Source: Seriola aureovittata
Taxonomy: Eukaryota; Chordata; Actinopteri; Carangiformes; Carangidae
Reading direction: 5' to 3'
DNA: 64,000 nt
Assembly: GCF_021018895.1 (NCBI RefSeq)
Contig: NC_079375.1
Location: forward strand, 23,911,475-23,975,474
The position numbers and the translations under genes were made by a program. Each line of letters opens with the position of its first letter. Positions within the stretch are counted from its first letter, which is position 1. Below are positions 22,505-35,190 of this stretch, in pieces. The notes beneath the pieces were generated by a model. That model was given only the letters and a program-made list of their open reading frames with translations, was not told where the DNA came from and did not search any database.

Positions 22505-22790
22505 GTCTGTTGGTCGGTCCACCATATTGGACTGGACTTAAATATCTCTACATTTGAATAGGTTAGCCATGAGATGTTGTACTGACATTCCTGATCCCCA
22601 GAGGACGAATCCTAATGTCTTTGGTGATTCCTCTGACTTTTTTCTGAAGTACCACCAAAGAGTTTTTCTACTTACTCTGTAAACTCTTAATGACTTTGGT
22701 GATCTATGAGGTTGAATTTGTTTGGCTTTTATTAAAAAGTCTAGAGAATTACGGGACACGTTATTATAGAAATTTGGTGCATCTGCATAT
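22505..22790. repeat. Dispersed fish repeat (CCCCAGAGGA family)
   Basis: GACATTCCTGATCCCCAGAG, GACGAATCCTAATG, CTTTGGTGATTCCTCTGAC and a second TGACTTTGGTGAT match the plan of a common teleost repeat. It is non-coding. Confidence 0.55.
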
Positions 22791-22984
22791 TAGCATCTTA
22801 ATTTGTCCTACACCTTGGTCTATAACCAAATACCTGTAAATCTAATGACGTTCCCCATCAGCCCCGGCTGTGGTTCATATCAAGTGCTAATTAAAGAAAT
22901 GTTAATATATACTAATATATTAGTATTTAGCAGTAGCACCGGTGTGACTGAGAACAACCTAACGGAGCTGCTAGCAAAGCTGTA

Positions 22985-23115
22985 ACTCCACTGCATTTAT
23001 CTGATACTGTTACTTTGCCAATCAAGATTTAACATAATAGAAAAGGCTCTATATAATATATCAAACTACCAACTGTCAAAAATAATATCTTGTGTTTACT
23101 TCTGATACTTTAATT
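22985..23115. repeat. Dispersed fish repeat (AAGTACATTTACT family), copy 2
   Basis: AACTCCACTGCATTTATCTG and TTACTTTGCCAATCAAGATT parallel the second half of 22155-22320, interrupted by the repeat at 22505-22790. The other repeat may have inserted into this one. Confidence 0.5.
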
Positions 23116-25675
23116 CTATGTTGTATATTTATATGTATGTTATTTTTCCATTTTGTTTGTCTTCATAACTGACTTGCATGGTGACCTTTTACTGCGTAAC
23201 GTAAACCTGTTTTTTAATTTGCTGCCAGATCAAAAGTGCATTTTCAGGTGATATTTTGTAACATATAATGGATCCTTTTTTTAGCGCATAAAACCCAGAC
23301 TTTATGGTATTCGGTCACATTAGCATGTACGAGGGCTACGCCGTCCCTTTTAAGGCCATTTCGCGAGGTAATGGCCACTTAGAAGTCATTCATCTTCAGT
23401 AAGCGGTGAGCGGGCAGGTGGAGAGACGGGCAGCCATAGAGGCAAGTGAGTTTGTTCTAAAACTGTCATGTTTATGCACATTCAGCGCTCACCCACACAG
23501 CTGTTCAGCCAGGGTTTAATCATACACAAGCTTCTTTGCTTGACCTATGAAGTGACACTCAATCACAGAGAAGGTTAATAACATATAATGACAACGTTTA
23601 GCTGTGCTGTGTCTTTCATTAGATTATATAAGCTTAATTGTCCTTTAAGGCAAAGAGTTAAAGAGCACTGCAGAGCCAGCATAACCACAACTTTAATCAC
23701 ATAACCTTATTAAGTAATTAAAAGTACATGTTTGTATACTTACTTACTTACATGCACTGGTCACGTGTTTAAAGCTGCGTTTCTTATGCAACATTACATC
23801 ATTTCAGCCACAATAACAACATGCAGTTGAAAAAGAGAAGAGCTGAGAGACCACAGACTCACCCTGGCAGCCCAAATTAAATTCTGGTGTTAATATGACC
23901 ACTGGCAGGAAGCCACAGCACATAGGATGCAGTAAATTAAAACAAGTGTCTCCTTAACTGTAGTAAATGAGTGTTTTGTCTAGATAAAGTTGTAACAACA
24001 ATGGGCCTCTTTAGGACCTTGTTGCATCACCATCCCTGTCGCCTTCACCACAAGTTTAGGAAAAGACTGTGTGTAATTAATTTTCATAACTTTTAATCCA
24101 CATTTATAGCAAAAAAAAAAAAAAAAAATGTTATGGTGCATTACCACCACCGCCTGGAGTGGAGTGTGAAATGTGCATGTGTGGAACGCCAGACTGATAT
24201 GGAAACTCAACTGTAGTATGAAAGGAACCGCGGCAGGTCTGAGTCCTCACTTCCTGCTTCCTGCAGGACTACTCCCAGGAACTCTGCACTCCAAATCCTA
24301 ACCCTAAAAATGACATAACAAACTTGAAATAGATGCTGCTAGAACCCCAAGATGCCATTATAAACAAACATTTGTTATTACTCAATGTATAATTTAGTGT
24401 TTGTTTTTTAAAAACGCTACGTAAGAGAAGAATCAGGAGGAAGAACAAGGCAGAACTGGGGCACAAACTGACAGGGTCTGACTGCCTGCTAATGGATAAG
24501 GCTGCATGAACAATGCCAACCCCAATGAATGCGGGTTAGGATTTTCTGAGGAGTGCAAAGTGGATGCAAAGTGGACAAGTAGTGGATTATGGTCTGCATA
24601 GACAAAAAGAGGAGTCCCAGGGTGGACATCGACATCAGAGTGCTGGAGATACCAAATTAACGTCAGAGTGACTCTCCGTCACTGAACTGACCGGTGTGTG
24701 TGCTTTTCTGAAATAGAACCTCATTAATTCATGTAGCTCCAACTCATCCTGCAGCCTCAACACCGCAACAGCATCAGCAACGTCCAGCTGAAGATTAGGC
24801 GTCAATTGACAGTTCGCTCAGTTTTATCTGTGTTTCTCTTTTAAAATAGCATCTACCTTTTTACTGTTATAAAAGAAGAAAGGCTTTCATGGTGAGGATT
24901 TACCTTTGTGTTTAGCAAATGTCCAGCTAGCTACAGCCAAGGAGTTGCTGGAGTGTTAACTTTCCCCAAGCTGGAGAGAGCGGCTAACGTTAGCCGACAC
25001 ACTGACTAATAGCACCCTGGGCTATGGTTTCCACTCAGTGGGGAAATATTACTCAGTGGATCTTTTTAAGTAAGTAATTAATTAGTTTAATTTTTTTTTT
25101 ACAAAATGTAGTCAATGAATGTAGTCAATTTTTAACATCCTATCTAGAAAATAAAATTGTGGAGAGTCTGAGTTTTTTGGCTGAATCCACTCACCAACAT
25201 TATGAGTCTAGATTCAAGAGGAGCGCAGGAGATAAAGGAGGAGTTTGGTGCTTTGATGCCCAGTGTTGACGCTGCAGACGTGGAGCACTGATGAACATCC
25301 ATCATGATATTGGAATTAATGCGGAGGACGTTCTGCAAGAGTCTGATGATTCAAATAGGCAGGAATACTGTTTAATTTTATCATCTCATGTGGCTTTTTG
25401 GTTGTTTATTGTAGCAGCTTGGTTTGGTCTTGCTGTTGTTGCATGTTGTTATTACTATCTTCAGCAGTTAGACAACTGTTCTTATGATGATGATGCTAAA
25501 TGAGGGAATCTGTACTGCACATTTTTCGGGGATATTCAATATAGTGTATAACAGTATATTGTAGCCTGTTATTTAGCTGCTGGTGTTGTGTTTCAGGCCT
25601 GTTGGTTGGTCTTTGAAATGCATGTGGTAGTTTTATGTTGGTGTTGTGTCATAACTTTGGCACTGAATCAATGAA
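23116..25675. other. Non-coding interval
   Basis: The stretch 23290-23460, including CGCGAGGTAATGGCCACTTA, looks unique and possibly conserved. Poly-A runs at 24111-24128. 24700-25080 contains GCTAACGTTAGC and resembles a fish interspersed repeat. No exon recognised. Confidence 0.35.
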
Positions 25676-25718
25676 TCTCTCTCTCTCTGTCTCTATCTCT
25701 CTCTCTCTCTCTCTCTCG
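25676..25718. repeat. (CT)n microsatellite
   Basis: About 21 CT units with two interruptions. Confidence 0.92.
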
Positions 25719-26682
25719 CTCATTCACTCGACATATGTGCGCAAGTGGGACATTGTGCGTACTATGAAGTATAAACCTGCCGGCGCCACAGCTTGCTGCA
25801 GCCCCAGCATGCACACTGATTCAACTCGTGAGGAAATCTAAAGCTTTTATAGGAATCCTTTGCCTAGTTACAGCCGTTAAACTGTGATTGGACGACCGCT
25901 GTTCAAGGGAGGATCTCGCAAACAGTCGAGTGCTTTGACAAATTCATACTTCACTTTTCACTGGTGAGGCTGCATGAGACCACAGATGGCATATTGCTTA
26001 CCATCTTTATCCCTCCTTGCCTTGAACTCATAACATAGGGATAAATCCGAGCTTTCTTTTTAATCAATGTCTTCTATATCAAATAGTTTCTGGGCCCAGA
26101 CAATGCCTGATGTACTCTTACTAATCATGTAGGACCAGACCCGTCGCCATTGGTAAACATCACATTCTGCTTTCATTTCGCTGGTATTTTTGCGAAAACA
26201 TTTCTTATTTGCTCTTTTCTAGTTTCACGCAGCCAGACAAATAGCTGCTCTTTTCATTCCACTCCTGTGGGCCGGATAGCGTTCGTTCTCCTCTTCCTCG
26301 TTCTTTCATCATTAGGAAACAAAAAACAAGGTTTGATGTTGAATCTCAATACGTCTCTCTGTTCCCAACACTTCATCCTCTCAAATAACCTCTACGTCTG
26401 AGAGGCTTTTGATAAACAGTGTAGCATGTACCACACAATTCAGAGGTCCTAAAACTTATATCTCCTCTGAACCAAAATGAAAAATGTAATCCCTTCCCCC
26501 TGGGTCGCATGCAGCCTCATTACTCATCGCCACGAGTGTCATGGGGGAACTCCAGCGGCGGTAGGGCCGTGAAATATTGTAGGTCCCAGCGTACAGTTGA
26601 AGAAAGAACAGGGCACGATGGAGTGCATGTGTGGGCAGCGTGTTCTATTTGTTTTAATTCTGTGTGGGCCGTGCCAGTCACC

Positions 26683-26697
26683 GGGGGGGGGGGGGGG
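26683..26697 (+). repeat. Poly-G run
   Basis: Fifteen consecutive G residues inside otherwise unique sequence. Confidence 0.95.
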
Positions 26698-27257
26698 CGT
26701 GCTATTACTCCATTACCATGGGGGATGAGTGTGACAGGGCGAGGAGTATTATGACCCTGTCATCTCAGAAATATATTCCTCATTGTAACAGCATCGCTTC
26801 TGGTGGTGACGCTTAATCAAAGGCAATTGCAAAGCCGTCGTCTCATCGCTCCAGCAGCCAGCGCGTGTTGACATGTGTCACTCGCACTTTATCCCGAGCA
26901 CCTCAGCCTTAATGCAATCGGCTGGTGTTTGTGTAATGGGCCCAGATAAAAAAAAAAATTAAAAAAAATACAACCTTGGACCATTTTCAAAGAGTGATCA
27001 GCAGGAACTTCTCAGGGGAGCATATGTTTCTTTTGAACCTTATTAAAATCTGACAAATTGGCTACAAGCGGTGGAATTTGAATTTGTGAGATTAGTGAAA
27101 GAGGCTTGATTGAGGATTTATTTCAACCTTCCAACATCATCAGCAGCGACCTGCCTCCATTACTGTAGCACATTAGCAGCTGATAGAAATGTGTTTAAGA
27201 AGTCCCCTCATCTGTAACAGATGTACTGCCGTCTCCAGGGTCACAGTGGGTCTGTAT

Positions 27258-27261
<4 letters not shown>

Positions 27262-27311
<50 letters not shown>
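27262..27311. repeat. (CA)n microsatellite
   Basis: About 25 CA units. Confidence 0.97.
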
Positions 27312-27313
<2 letters not shown>

Positions 27314-28552
27314 CAGGGAGTATATCTCCCAATGCATCACGGACAGATTGAGAGCTATTTCTTAATGATCTTTTCCCCTGGGATTCCTATAGAAAACCAT
27401 TTAGTTGGCAGCGCTGCTCCTAAATAAAGCCTGAAGAGGTCTTGTAATTGCTTCACCAGGCCTCAGCGGCAACGCTTCATTTTGCTGAGCAGCAAACTGC
27501 AGCTGTAGCGTCACAGAAATGGCCCCATCATGCTCCTGTGCTGTATTTAACCCTCGCTCCGAATGACTGCCACAACTTTAACCTTTCCCATCTCAAATCT
27601 CATAAGTCTAATTAGCTTGACTGAGACATTAAAATGTCAGTCAAGTGTTTCCCCGCTCGTCGCCAACCAAATGATCACTACATGTGTTATGCGATTATTA
27701 ACAAGATGATGGGCCATACATGTAATTCCATAGTCATACGTCGTTCTACAACCTAGCCATCCACTCCAGGCCTGATTTGTCACAGCTCATTATCACTCAT
27801 TGCAGACAATCGTTTGGCTTGGCCCTCGTGAATATGGAGGATTATCTCCACGGTGATCTTCACCTTGAGGAGAATCTACAGTAAAACCGCTTAGCGGCGC
27901 CGCTCTGTTCTTCAAGCGTGGTTGGATTAACGCTGGGCCCCGGCGACGGTGACGGTGGACTCGCCAAGGAGACCTGAGTTACCGGCGGAGGAGAAACACA
28001 CAAAGCTGAGGAGACGTAGTGCAAAGCTATAAAGGATGTATGTGGCAAAAGTCCCATCAAACAGCAAGACAAAGATTCGGTGTGACAACGACAGCACGCG
28101 CTGACCCTCAGATAGCCGCCTGATGATGACCAAACGTCTCGTGAAGCTGGTGCAGAGACAGAGACATGAATGCTGGGGCTTCTTTGCTGACATTTGAAAT
28201 GGTAGACAGTTCCCATGGTGATTCCTGGAAACACAGATTGGTTTTCAATTTAAACCGATTCATATTTTTAATAAAACATAGTTCAAGTTTTTTTTTGTTT
28301 TTTTTTACCAACATTATGAGTTTCAATTTCAACTTCCTTTTGGTAAAAATATCAACACTGTTTCAAGGTCCGGTGCTTTACAGTGATCCTCTCCATTAGC
28401 ACAAAGCCTCTCAAGCATTCAAATGATAGCATTTAAACATGTACAGCAGAGGGGACTAATATGTGGACTGCAGTCTGGATCTGGACCCAAAACGTCGTCC
28501 TATCCACACCGGTGGATTCTGCCGATTGGTGCTCTAAAAAGTTGATGTTATT

Positions 28553-28687
28553 TTCCTTGAAATGCTAAAAGGACTTATTGTTATTATATTATTATATAGA
28601 GAAGGTATTGTTATTAATTTATAACAATTTGCTTGAGGGAATTTTGTCTTTCTGGACTTCTTTGAATTTTAACTGAATACCCCTGAT
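28553..28687 (+). repeat. Dispersed repeat shared with 62361-62495, copy 1
   Basis: TCCTTGAAATGCTAAA, AAGGTATTGTTATTA, TTGCTTGAGG and CTTTGAATTTTAACTGAA occur in the same order in the second copy. The layout resembles the end of a DNA transposon (hAT type is a guess). Confidence 0.7.
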
Positions 28688-30563
28688 CTGCAGTACACAC
28701 GACTCCTGCCTCGTATCATGTTCATCTGCGTTATAAGATACATGAATCTTATTGGAGTTGTCTTGTTTTTCAATATGTGCTTTACCAAAATGGGAATCCT
28801 CAGGAGGACAGTCTGTTATTTACTGTTTACAGTGATTAAGAGTTGAGGAGAGACGCCGTAACAAAGTGCTCATAATGACAAATACAGAACAATCTCAGGG
28901 GTATAACGGCATTTACGGAACGTCTCTTAATGCATATGTAGGCTACTGATTGAAATGTCTGCTATAAAAGCCTGTACACATGTAATACTAACAAACAGAC
29001 TGCATCGCTTAATAGCGCCCTGCTTTTCTGGGAGGGATAGAAAAGGCAAGTTGAGTTACTTGTAAGAGTCATTTATTAGGCTGCTCGACAGTAAATGTTG
29101 TATAAGTCAGTGTCTGTATCCTGATTGGATAATAACGCAGTGGATGTGCTCAAAGGCTTATCTGCTTATGATACACCTTTTAAGAGATTCTTAAAGCAGA
29201 TACACACACCCGTGTGACCCTCCAGACTATAATTACTGTAAGGATGATAAACAGTCATAAAAACTCTCATAAATCTTCCCAGAGAACGATGTGAGACTCA
29301 GAAACCGCGTCGGGCCGAACAGGAGGATTGTTACGTAACAGAAGCAAAGTCAATTTAAGTTCATAATTAACTAATTAACACATTTAGGAGTTGTTGTTTT
29401 TTTTACTCGTGAATTTTACATGATATACAAAGTTTTAGAGAAATGTCAAGCAACTTGGTGCATTTGGTCTGAAGCTGCAGTCAGACCCAAGTAAACAGCT
29501 CAGGTAGGTGAACATAAACCTGTAGGATCTAGAATGGCTAGCAATAAAAGTTAATTACACGACTAAATATACACAGTAAGATAAATTATCTCATTAACAT
29601 ACATTATATCCTATTATAGAGAAAAACCTAAGAGTTCCCACCACAGCAAAGCAACTAGCTGCACTAATCTTCTTGAAACCTTTTTTCTGTCACTGTTTTT
29701 CATGAATGTAGCTGTGTCGCTAGCGAGCACATTATCTTCCAGTTAGCAAGATCTTTTAATGAGAAACTACCAACGTACTTTTGTTTTACTTGATATATCT
29801 GGACATCTGCTTACACAAAACCTTTTAGGAGTTTGCTTTGGCCACAGATTGATAGTCTGTTACCTTTTTTATAGTATCTTTATCTTTACGTCAAAATCAC
29901 CTCATCTCCTCTCAGCATCCTGTGGTTGGTCTCTTTACCAGACCCATCTGAGCGGAACCAGATCCACACCTTCTTTCGGTTGACAGCTTCCACCGCGTCC
30001 TAAATGACCCAAGTCAAACAGATTAGGACAGAAAGCGTCCTAATATATGGAAACCATAAAAAAATAAAATAAAAACGGTTATAAACATCCTTTCCACTTA
30101 AGTGATTTATTTTGTGCCCTTCACTTGTGACAAATGAAGACCCACTGAACCATTCGCTTCATAACCAAGCAACCGTGAAATTCTGTGTGGTCTTAAAACG
30201 AGCGCTGCGTGAAGGTTGAATGCCATACCACTGAGCGCTGAAACGGGGGTATTTCCAAACAACCTTTCCTGTCTATGTGATTCCTTTCTCATAATTTCAC
30301 CATTCATGTGCACCGGGCTGTCATTGCCTCGGATTTGTCTCGCGGAGCTTTCAATGCGACGGCACCCGAGAGACACGATACCGAGGGGTGTTCTTCACTG
30401 CGATTACAGGTGTGACGGCGCCAAGGTGAGACACAGAGAAGTTGCACCGGATCGTGTCGTCAAAGAACCAGGAAGTTCAAGAAACATCTTTTCATTCGTG
30501 AGTGTGCACAAGCTGCAGCTACAAGTTGTGTTAAAAGTAGGTTGCAATAAAACTCAACAAATT

Positions 30564-30594
<31 letters not shown>

Positions 30595-31230
30595 ATCCAT
30601 TAGGCAGAGTGCACTCTTTCATCCTCTCTTTACAACTCTCGTTTATGAGATTTAGATGGAGCGAGGTGGGAGGACGGGTGGGTGGGTGAGAGGTAAAGGT
30701 TAACACAACGGATCAGTAGAAAAACATCCCGCCGACATATATTCATATGACTCCGCCCACTATTTAAAGAATCACTCACAGCGCTCTCAAAGGCCGCTAC
30801 TTTGACTTTCCTACTTGAATGTAGGTGAGTGTAAATGCATGTGTGTGCAGTTTTAATTGGTGCGTTCTGCCCTTTGAGAGTTCCCCTCCACTTCTCAAAC
30901 AGTTAGTTTAATGGAGCATCACTGCAGTATCTGGGTTGCAAAGTCAATACATTGACATCACCACAGACATAAAGTGTCAGTGCAGCCACCCGTACAGCCT
31001 TTGAAACTCTGCCTCTCACACTGTGGATTATGCAGAGCCCAAATGCATTCTGGTAAAGTAAACTCCATCATGAGATGTGGACTTCAAAGTAAGATGTTTA
31101 TGTCATTTGTCAAACTGTACAAACAGCATAATGTGCTGTAAACTTAAACAATATTCTCATTTATAAATTCAAAAACTTAAATTAGAATTTTTCTTTTTGT
31201 GTATTACTAAAGCTGAATCAGGATATTTTC
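28688..31230. other. Unique non-coding DNA
   Basis: 28690-29240 and 30110-30500 are repeat-poor and GC-mixed. A reading frame at 30216-30689 runs into a (CA)n and shows no domain, so I do not call it a gene. (CA)n lies at 30564-30590 and a GGGTGG run at 30676-30688. Confidence 0.35.
30564..30590. repeat. (CA)n microsatellite
   Basis: About 13 CA units. Confidence 0.93.
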
Positions 31231-32980
31231 TTAAGTTTATTCTTGTGAAACTCCGATATTAAATTGCAATGGTGTCATTAATCTCCCTCTAATTAAAAAA
31301 ATATATAAAATAAAAGTAGTAGTGTATAACTTTTTATATTTTTCCTCCCACAGCATCTCAAATTTGTTGGATGAATTCCCAATTTCTCCTTCCTTCGACA
31401 TTAATTGATTTTGAGGCCGAATTAATTCAAATTGCACAATAACAATAATAATCTCTTTGCAATTAACTTCTGAAACAATTTCTCTTTCTTTCCTCCTCTT
31501 AATCATACCCATTATATTTCATTTAATTTGTTAATTACATTTCAAAACATCTTCAAAGCTCACTGATTTAATTACTTTAATCACCTGTATCATTTTTGTT
31601 CAGTTGGTATTAAAATAGAAATGCAAAGTTTAGTTTAAAGATGAAGTTCATGGTTTGTGGTGTAAATGGTTGTCATGGTCACACTGTCAGATCTGATATC
31701 ACTGAGTCTACATTCATTCATTGTTCACTGGCCACATTACAACCTGTGCTTTAGCCAGAGATGCTACATACTTAACTGAGATATTTCAAGGTTGTAACAC
31801 AACTAAGACTTCATCTTAATGTTTCTGTTCATGTACAGACATAAAAATAAATAAAAACTAACTCTGTCCTGACTCCAGCTGCATGTTTAACTGCATGCAG
31901 AAACAGCATATTTAACATGTGCACACTGTCTCCAGTCGCCTCCTTTTGTAGGTTGTTTAACCTTTGGCTGTTCAATTTCAAGATGAAAAGTTCCAACACT
32001 CTCAAGTCATTGCAAACCCTCAGCCACATTATCTCCTGTTTCTAACTGCACATTGACACAGTCTTCAAAAAACCAATTAAATTTCAACATCTTTTTCAAA
32101 TATGTGAAATTCGGTTCAATTAGATTTAATTAGACTAAACAGAATAAATTTGAGGACTGGATTCTCACAGGGATAAGAGTCTCGATGTTGGACCCTACTG
32201 GCTGACAACACTACGACTGGAAAAGAGGCCAAACCACAGGCTTTCAGTGTAAATGCTACAAACAGGCACATCGGGGGGAGATTTAGAAGAGCAAGTAAAT
32301 GATACATAAAAAAAAAAAAAACAGCTGCAATCTTGCATATAAATCTTGAGAGGCAGGTGTGTCTGAAAACCATCATCAGGAACAGAAATTGAAGATCCTG
32401 CACAATCACACCGAGGGATTTCAGCTACTGAAGCAGGCAATTATGGCATCCATGGTCAAAAATAAATATAATGTATTTATCTATGTTAAAATAACTCGTA
32501 TACTGCATATCTTTTTTCTTCCTTTTTCTACTTACCACAGCAATGTCTGAGACATCAAAGTCATTTTTGCTCAAAAGTATGCTTGGCAAATACGTCTCCA
32601 CCTGAATGCTCAGCACTTTTCAAGCTTAGAGAAATTAGCCCCAAGCAGCCGGAGATACTGTCAACAGACGACACCTACAAAAAAATAAAAAAAGCACCTT
32701 ATCTAACCTTTCTTTTTTTCCTCATTGACACTAGAAATGAGAGCTTACTGCGCCACAGTATTCGTGTCACGTCTCGCCAGCAACACAGGCAGTCTGCAAA
32801 AGTATACGGCCCTTTTTTTTTTTTCTGGTTCAATCTCAAAGCTGATGTTAAAAAGAGAGGGAAAAGGGGGATATTTAGATTTCCTTTAATCTTGCCACTC
32901 AAATTTGAGCTCTTATCCCTACGAGCACTTTAGAAACTGACATGCAAGCAAGTTCTTCTTTATGCTGCCTCACTTCTTTG

Positions 32981-32983
<3 letters not shown>

Positions 32984-33011
<28 letters not shown>
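32984..33011. repeat. (GT)n microsatellite
   Basis: About 14 GT units. Confidence 0.93.
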
Positions 33012-33014
<3 letters not shown>

Positions 33015-33156
33015 TCACATGAGGTGTGTATACAAGCTATTGTTATGGTCTTATTCCTCTTGGCCCTCAGGTCACAATGTGCATCCATTCAGTCCTGCTG
33101 CTGCTGCAGATGATGTTTCTGAGGTCTGTTGAAGTTTTTTTTTTTTTCACATCTGT

Positions 33157-33159
<3 letters not shown>

Positions 33160-33193
<34 letters not shown>

Positions 33194-33210
33194 TCTCTCC
33201 CTCTCTCCCT
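33160..33210. repeat. (CT)n tract
   Basis: About 24 CT units, the last third interrupted by CCC. Confidence 0.92.
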
Positions 33211-34020
33211 CGCACTATTTGCCTAACACAGGGGCAGCTTAGGTCACAAGCAGAGGAGATTCAAAGATGTGAAACTAAACCGATTTTGATGCATGGTATC
33301 ATACACCTGAAGACATATGTGTCTCCAGACAACCCAGTCCATTTAGGTCATTTGCTAGTAATTGTGTACTTTACAATTCTCATACCATTTTCTAAAATGT
33401 ACCACAATGTTTTAACCTTGTTAACATATGATGTTTTTTTCATAATACAAAACATATCATATGTGCAAAACAAGCAGTCAACTCCATCACTGAGTATTTC
33501 CACCGTGAACTGCAGTGAACCAATAAAAACAGATTCAGACAGCCAGGGTTTCATACGTCACGAACCTAACGAACCAATCCTGTCAGTTTGTGAGGACGGG
33601 GGCGGGGCTAAATCAACCTGAAACTTTGTCAGTACAGAGAGAGAAAGTTTGCATTAGCACAACTTCTAACACTGTGTCAGCCACTGCCAGATAGAAGCTA
33701 ACAAACAACATAAACAAATGAAAGATGTAACTTGACTTAACTGTTCTGATCCGTCTGCTAGTCTCTGGTTCTGGTCTCAACAGACTCCTCATCTGAGTCT
33801 GGGTCTGACTGAGACTCTCTTATGTTTCCTCCTTTAACCATCTTGATACTCTATGTGCTTTCACCTGTCCACCTGGAGCAGGCAGGTGGTGGGCGGGGCA
33901 AAAGACCCGAATCCAGAATTTTAGATGAGGAAGTAAGTGTAGATTAGCTTCAGCCCCAGTTTTCCATTTTTTCACTTTTAATGATGGGAAACCACATTAA
34001 ACCTAAATATTAATCACAGC

Positions 34021-34500
34021 AGAATATTTTTTACAGTTTAAAACATGTCTGGAGACGAACCCAACACTCTCTCAAATGCCGCTTCGTAATATGAAAGTTG
34101 TTACTCAAAGTAATGAACCCACAGAGGATTCTCGCCCAGTGCAGTTTCCCTTCACTTCTATGGTTACTGTTGGTGGCGTTGCAGCAAAAACAACTTGCCA
34201 CTGTGTTTGGCTCGCGCTCACTGGTTCCATTAACCTTGTTTCTACCAGCAGCTGTTTTCGGCGACAACAAAAACAGCTCTGATAAACTCCTCGTACCTTC
34301 CAAGCACCAAATGAACAGGCGGATAAAGTTATCAACGCGCTGGCGAGCGTAGAGGAGCAGGTTGCAGCTCGAGAGCCAAATGTTTTCTCAGGAGTTGGTG
34401 GGAATCAAAACAGAGCAAAAAAACAGTGGACAATGGATTTAAATTCAGCAGGTGTCAAGAAACTACCGTGGAAAACAGCTGATAGTGTTCACAGGTAGAA
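34021..34500. repeat. Possible fish interspersed repeat
   Basis: ATTAACCTTGTTTCTACCAG and GGAGTTGGTGGGAATCAAAA have diverged counterparts in the same order at 46693-46770, suggesting one old element family. Overlapping reading frames on both strands show no domain. Confidence 0.35.
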
Positions 34501-34722
34501 TGATCAACAATCTATCAACGATGATCAATATGGATCCAAAAGCTTGGGACGACTTATTCCTATACAAATGCGGTTTAAATAAATAGCGTAAAATAATCAA
34601 GTAGTTTGCTTACAGTGTTTATTTTGGGTCTTTTTGGAAACATATGGAATAGAAATTAAACCAGTTGTAGCCGACTACTGCAAGCTGTCATATGCTTAGG
34701 CTCTCTTCTTAAATGTATGAGG

Positions 34723-34725
<3 letters not shown>

Positions 34726-34779
<54 letters not shown>
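34726..34779. repeat. (GT)n microsatellite
   Basis: About 27 GT units. Confidence 0.97.
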
Positions 34780-34780
<1 letters not shown>

Positions 34781-34895
34781 ACTTATTGTTTACACTCACC
34801 CACCATGTGATGACTTTACCAGCGCGGCTCAATGAGTTCTTTTCCTCCATGTTCCTGCTCTGCTTGTGTTTTGGGACTTTTACAGAGTGTAATTA

Positions 34896-34923
34896 CCCCC
34901 CCCCCCCCACCCCCCCACCCCCC
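34896..34923. repeat. Poly-C tract
   Basis: Twenty-eight bases of C with two A interruptions. Confidence 0.93.
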
Positions 34924-34989
34924 ACTCTCTCACAGCAGCATGTTTGTTATGTGAGTGGAGTGTAATGCTTTCACTCTGAACATCCACAC

Positions 34990-35190
34990 TCGGCTTGGAG
35001 CAGGAGCCCAGCGGGCACTGGATATTGGACTCTAACGTCGGGCAGATGTTACATTTTGGTTGGAAAACGAAAAATCAGGTTGACGTCAACATCCGGCGTT
35101 GGGTAATTCACACTGTGGCGTTTAGCATGTCGGAACGTCAAGATGGCGCTGGCACGAGACGTTTGGAAGATGCCGGATTTCAGTAGAGAG
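34990..35190. repeat. Possible dispersed repeat
   Basis: AATCAGGTTGACGTCAACAT with the neighbouring AACGTCGGG/CCGGCGTTGGG forms nested inverted words, a pattern I associate with a fish DNA-element family. No second copy is seen in the window, so this is weak. Confidence 0.35.

Larger units (their letters stand above)
25719..28552. other. Unique non-coding DNA with candidate conserved elements
   Basis: Stretches 25850-26130, 26500-26920 and 27420-27900 are repeat-poor, with homeobox-type motifs and mixed GC content. They hold a 15-base G run at 26683-26697 and a (CA)n at 27262-27311. Reading frames carry no known domain. Regulatory role is inference. Confidence 0.35.
31231..34020. other. AT-rich non-coding interval
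   Basis: AT-rich, no exon. Contains T and A runs at 32810-32824 and 32308-32321, (GT)n at 32984-33011 and (CT)n at 33160-33210. Confidence 0.4.

Noticed and set aside
30216..30689. 157-residue plus-strand frame
   Set aside because: Runs through a (CA)n tract, lacks a domain and splice signals.
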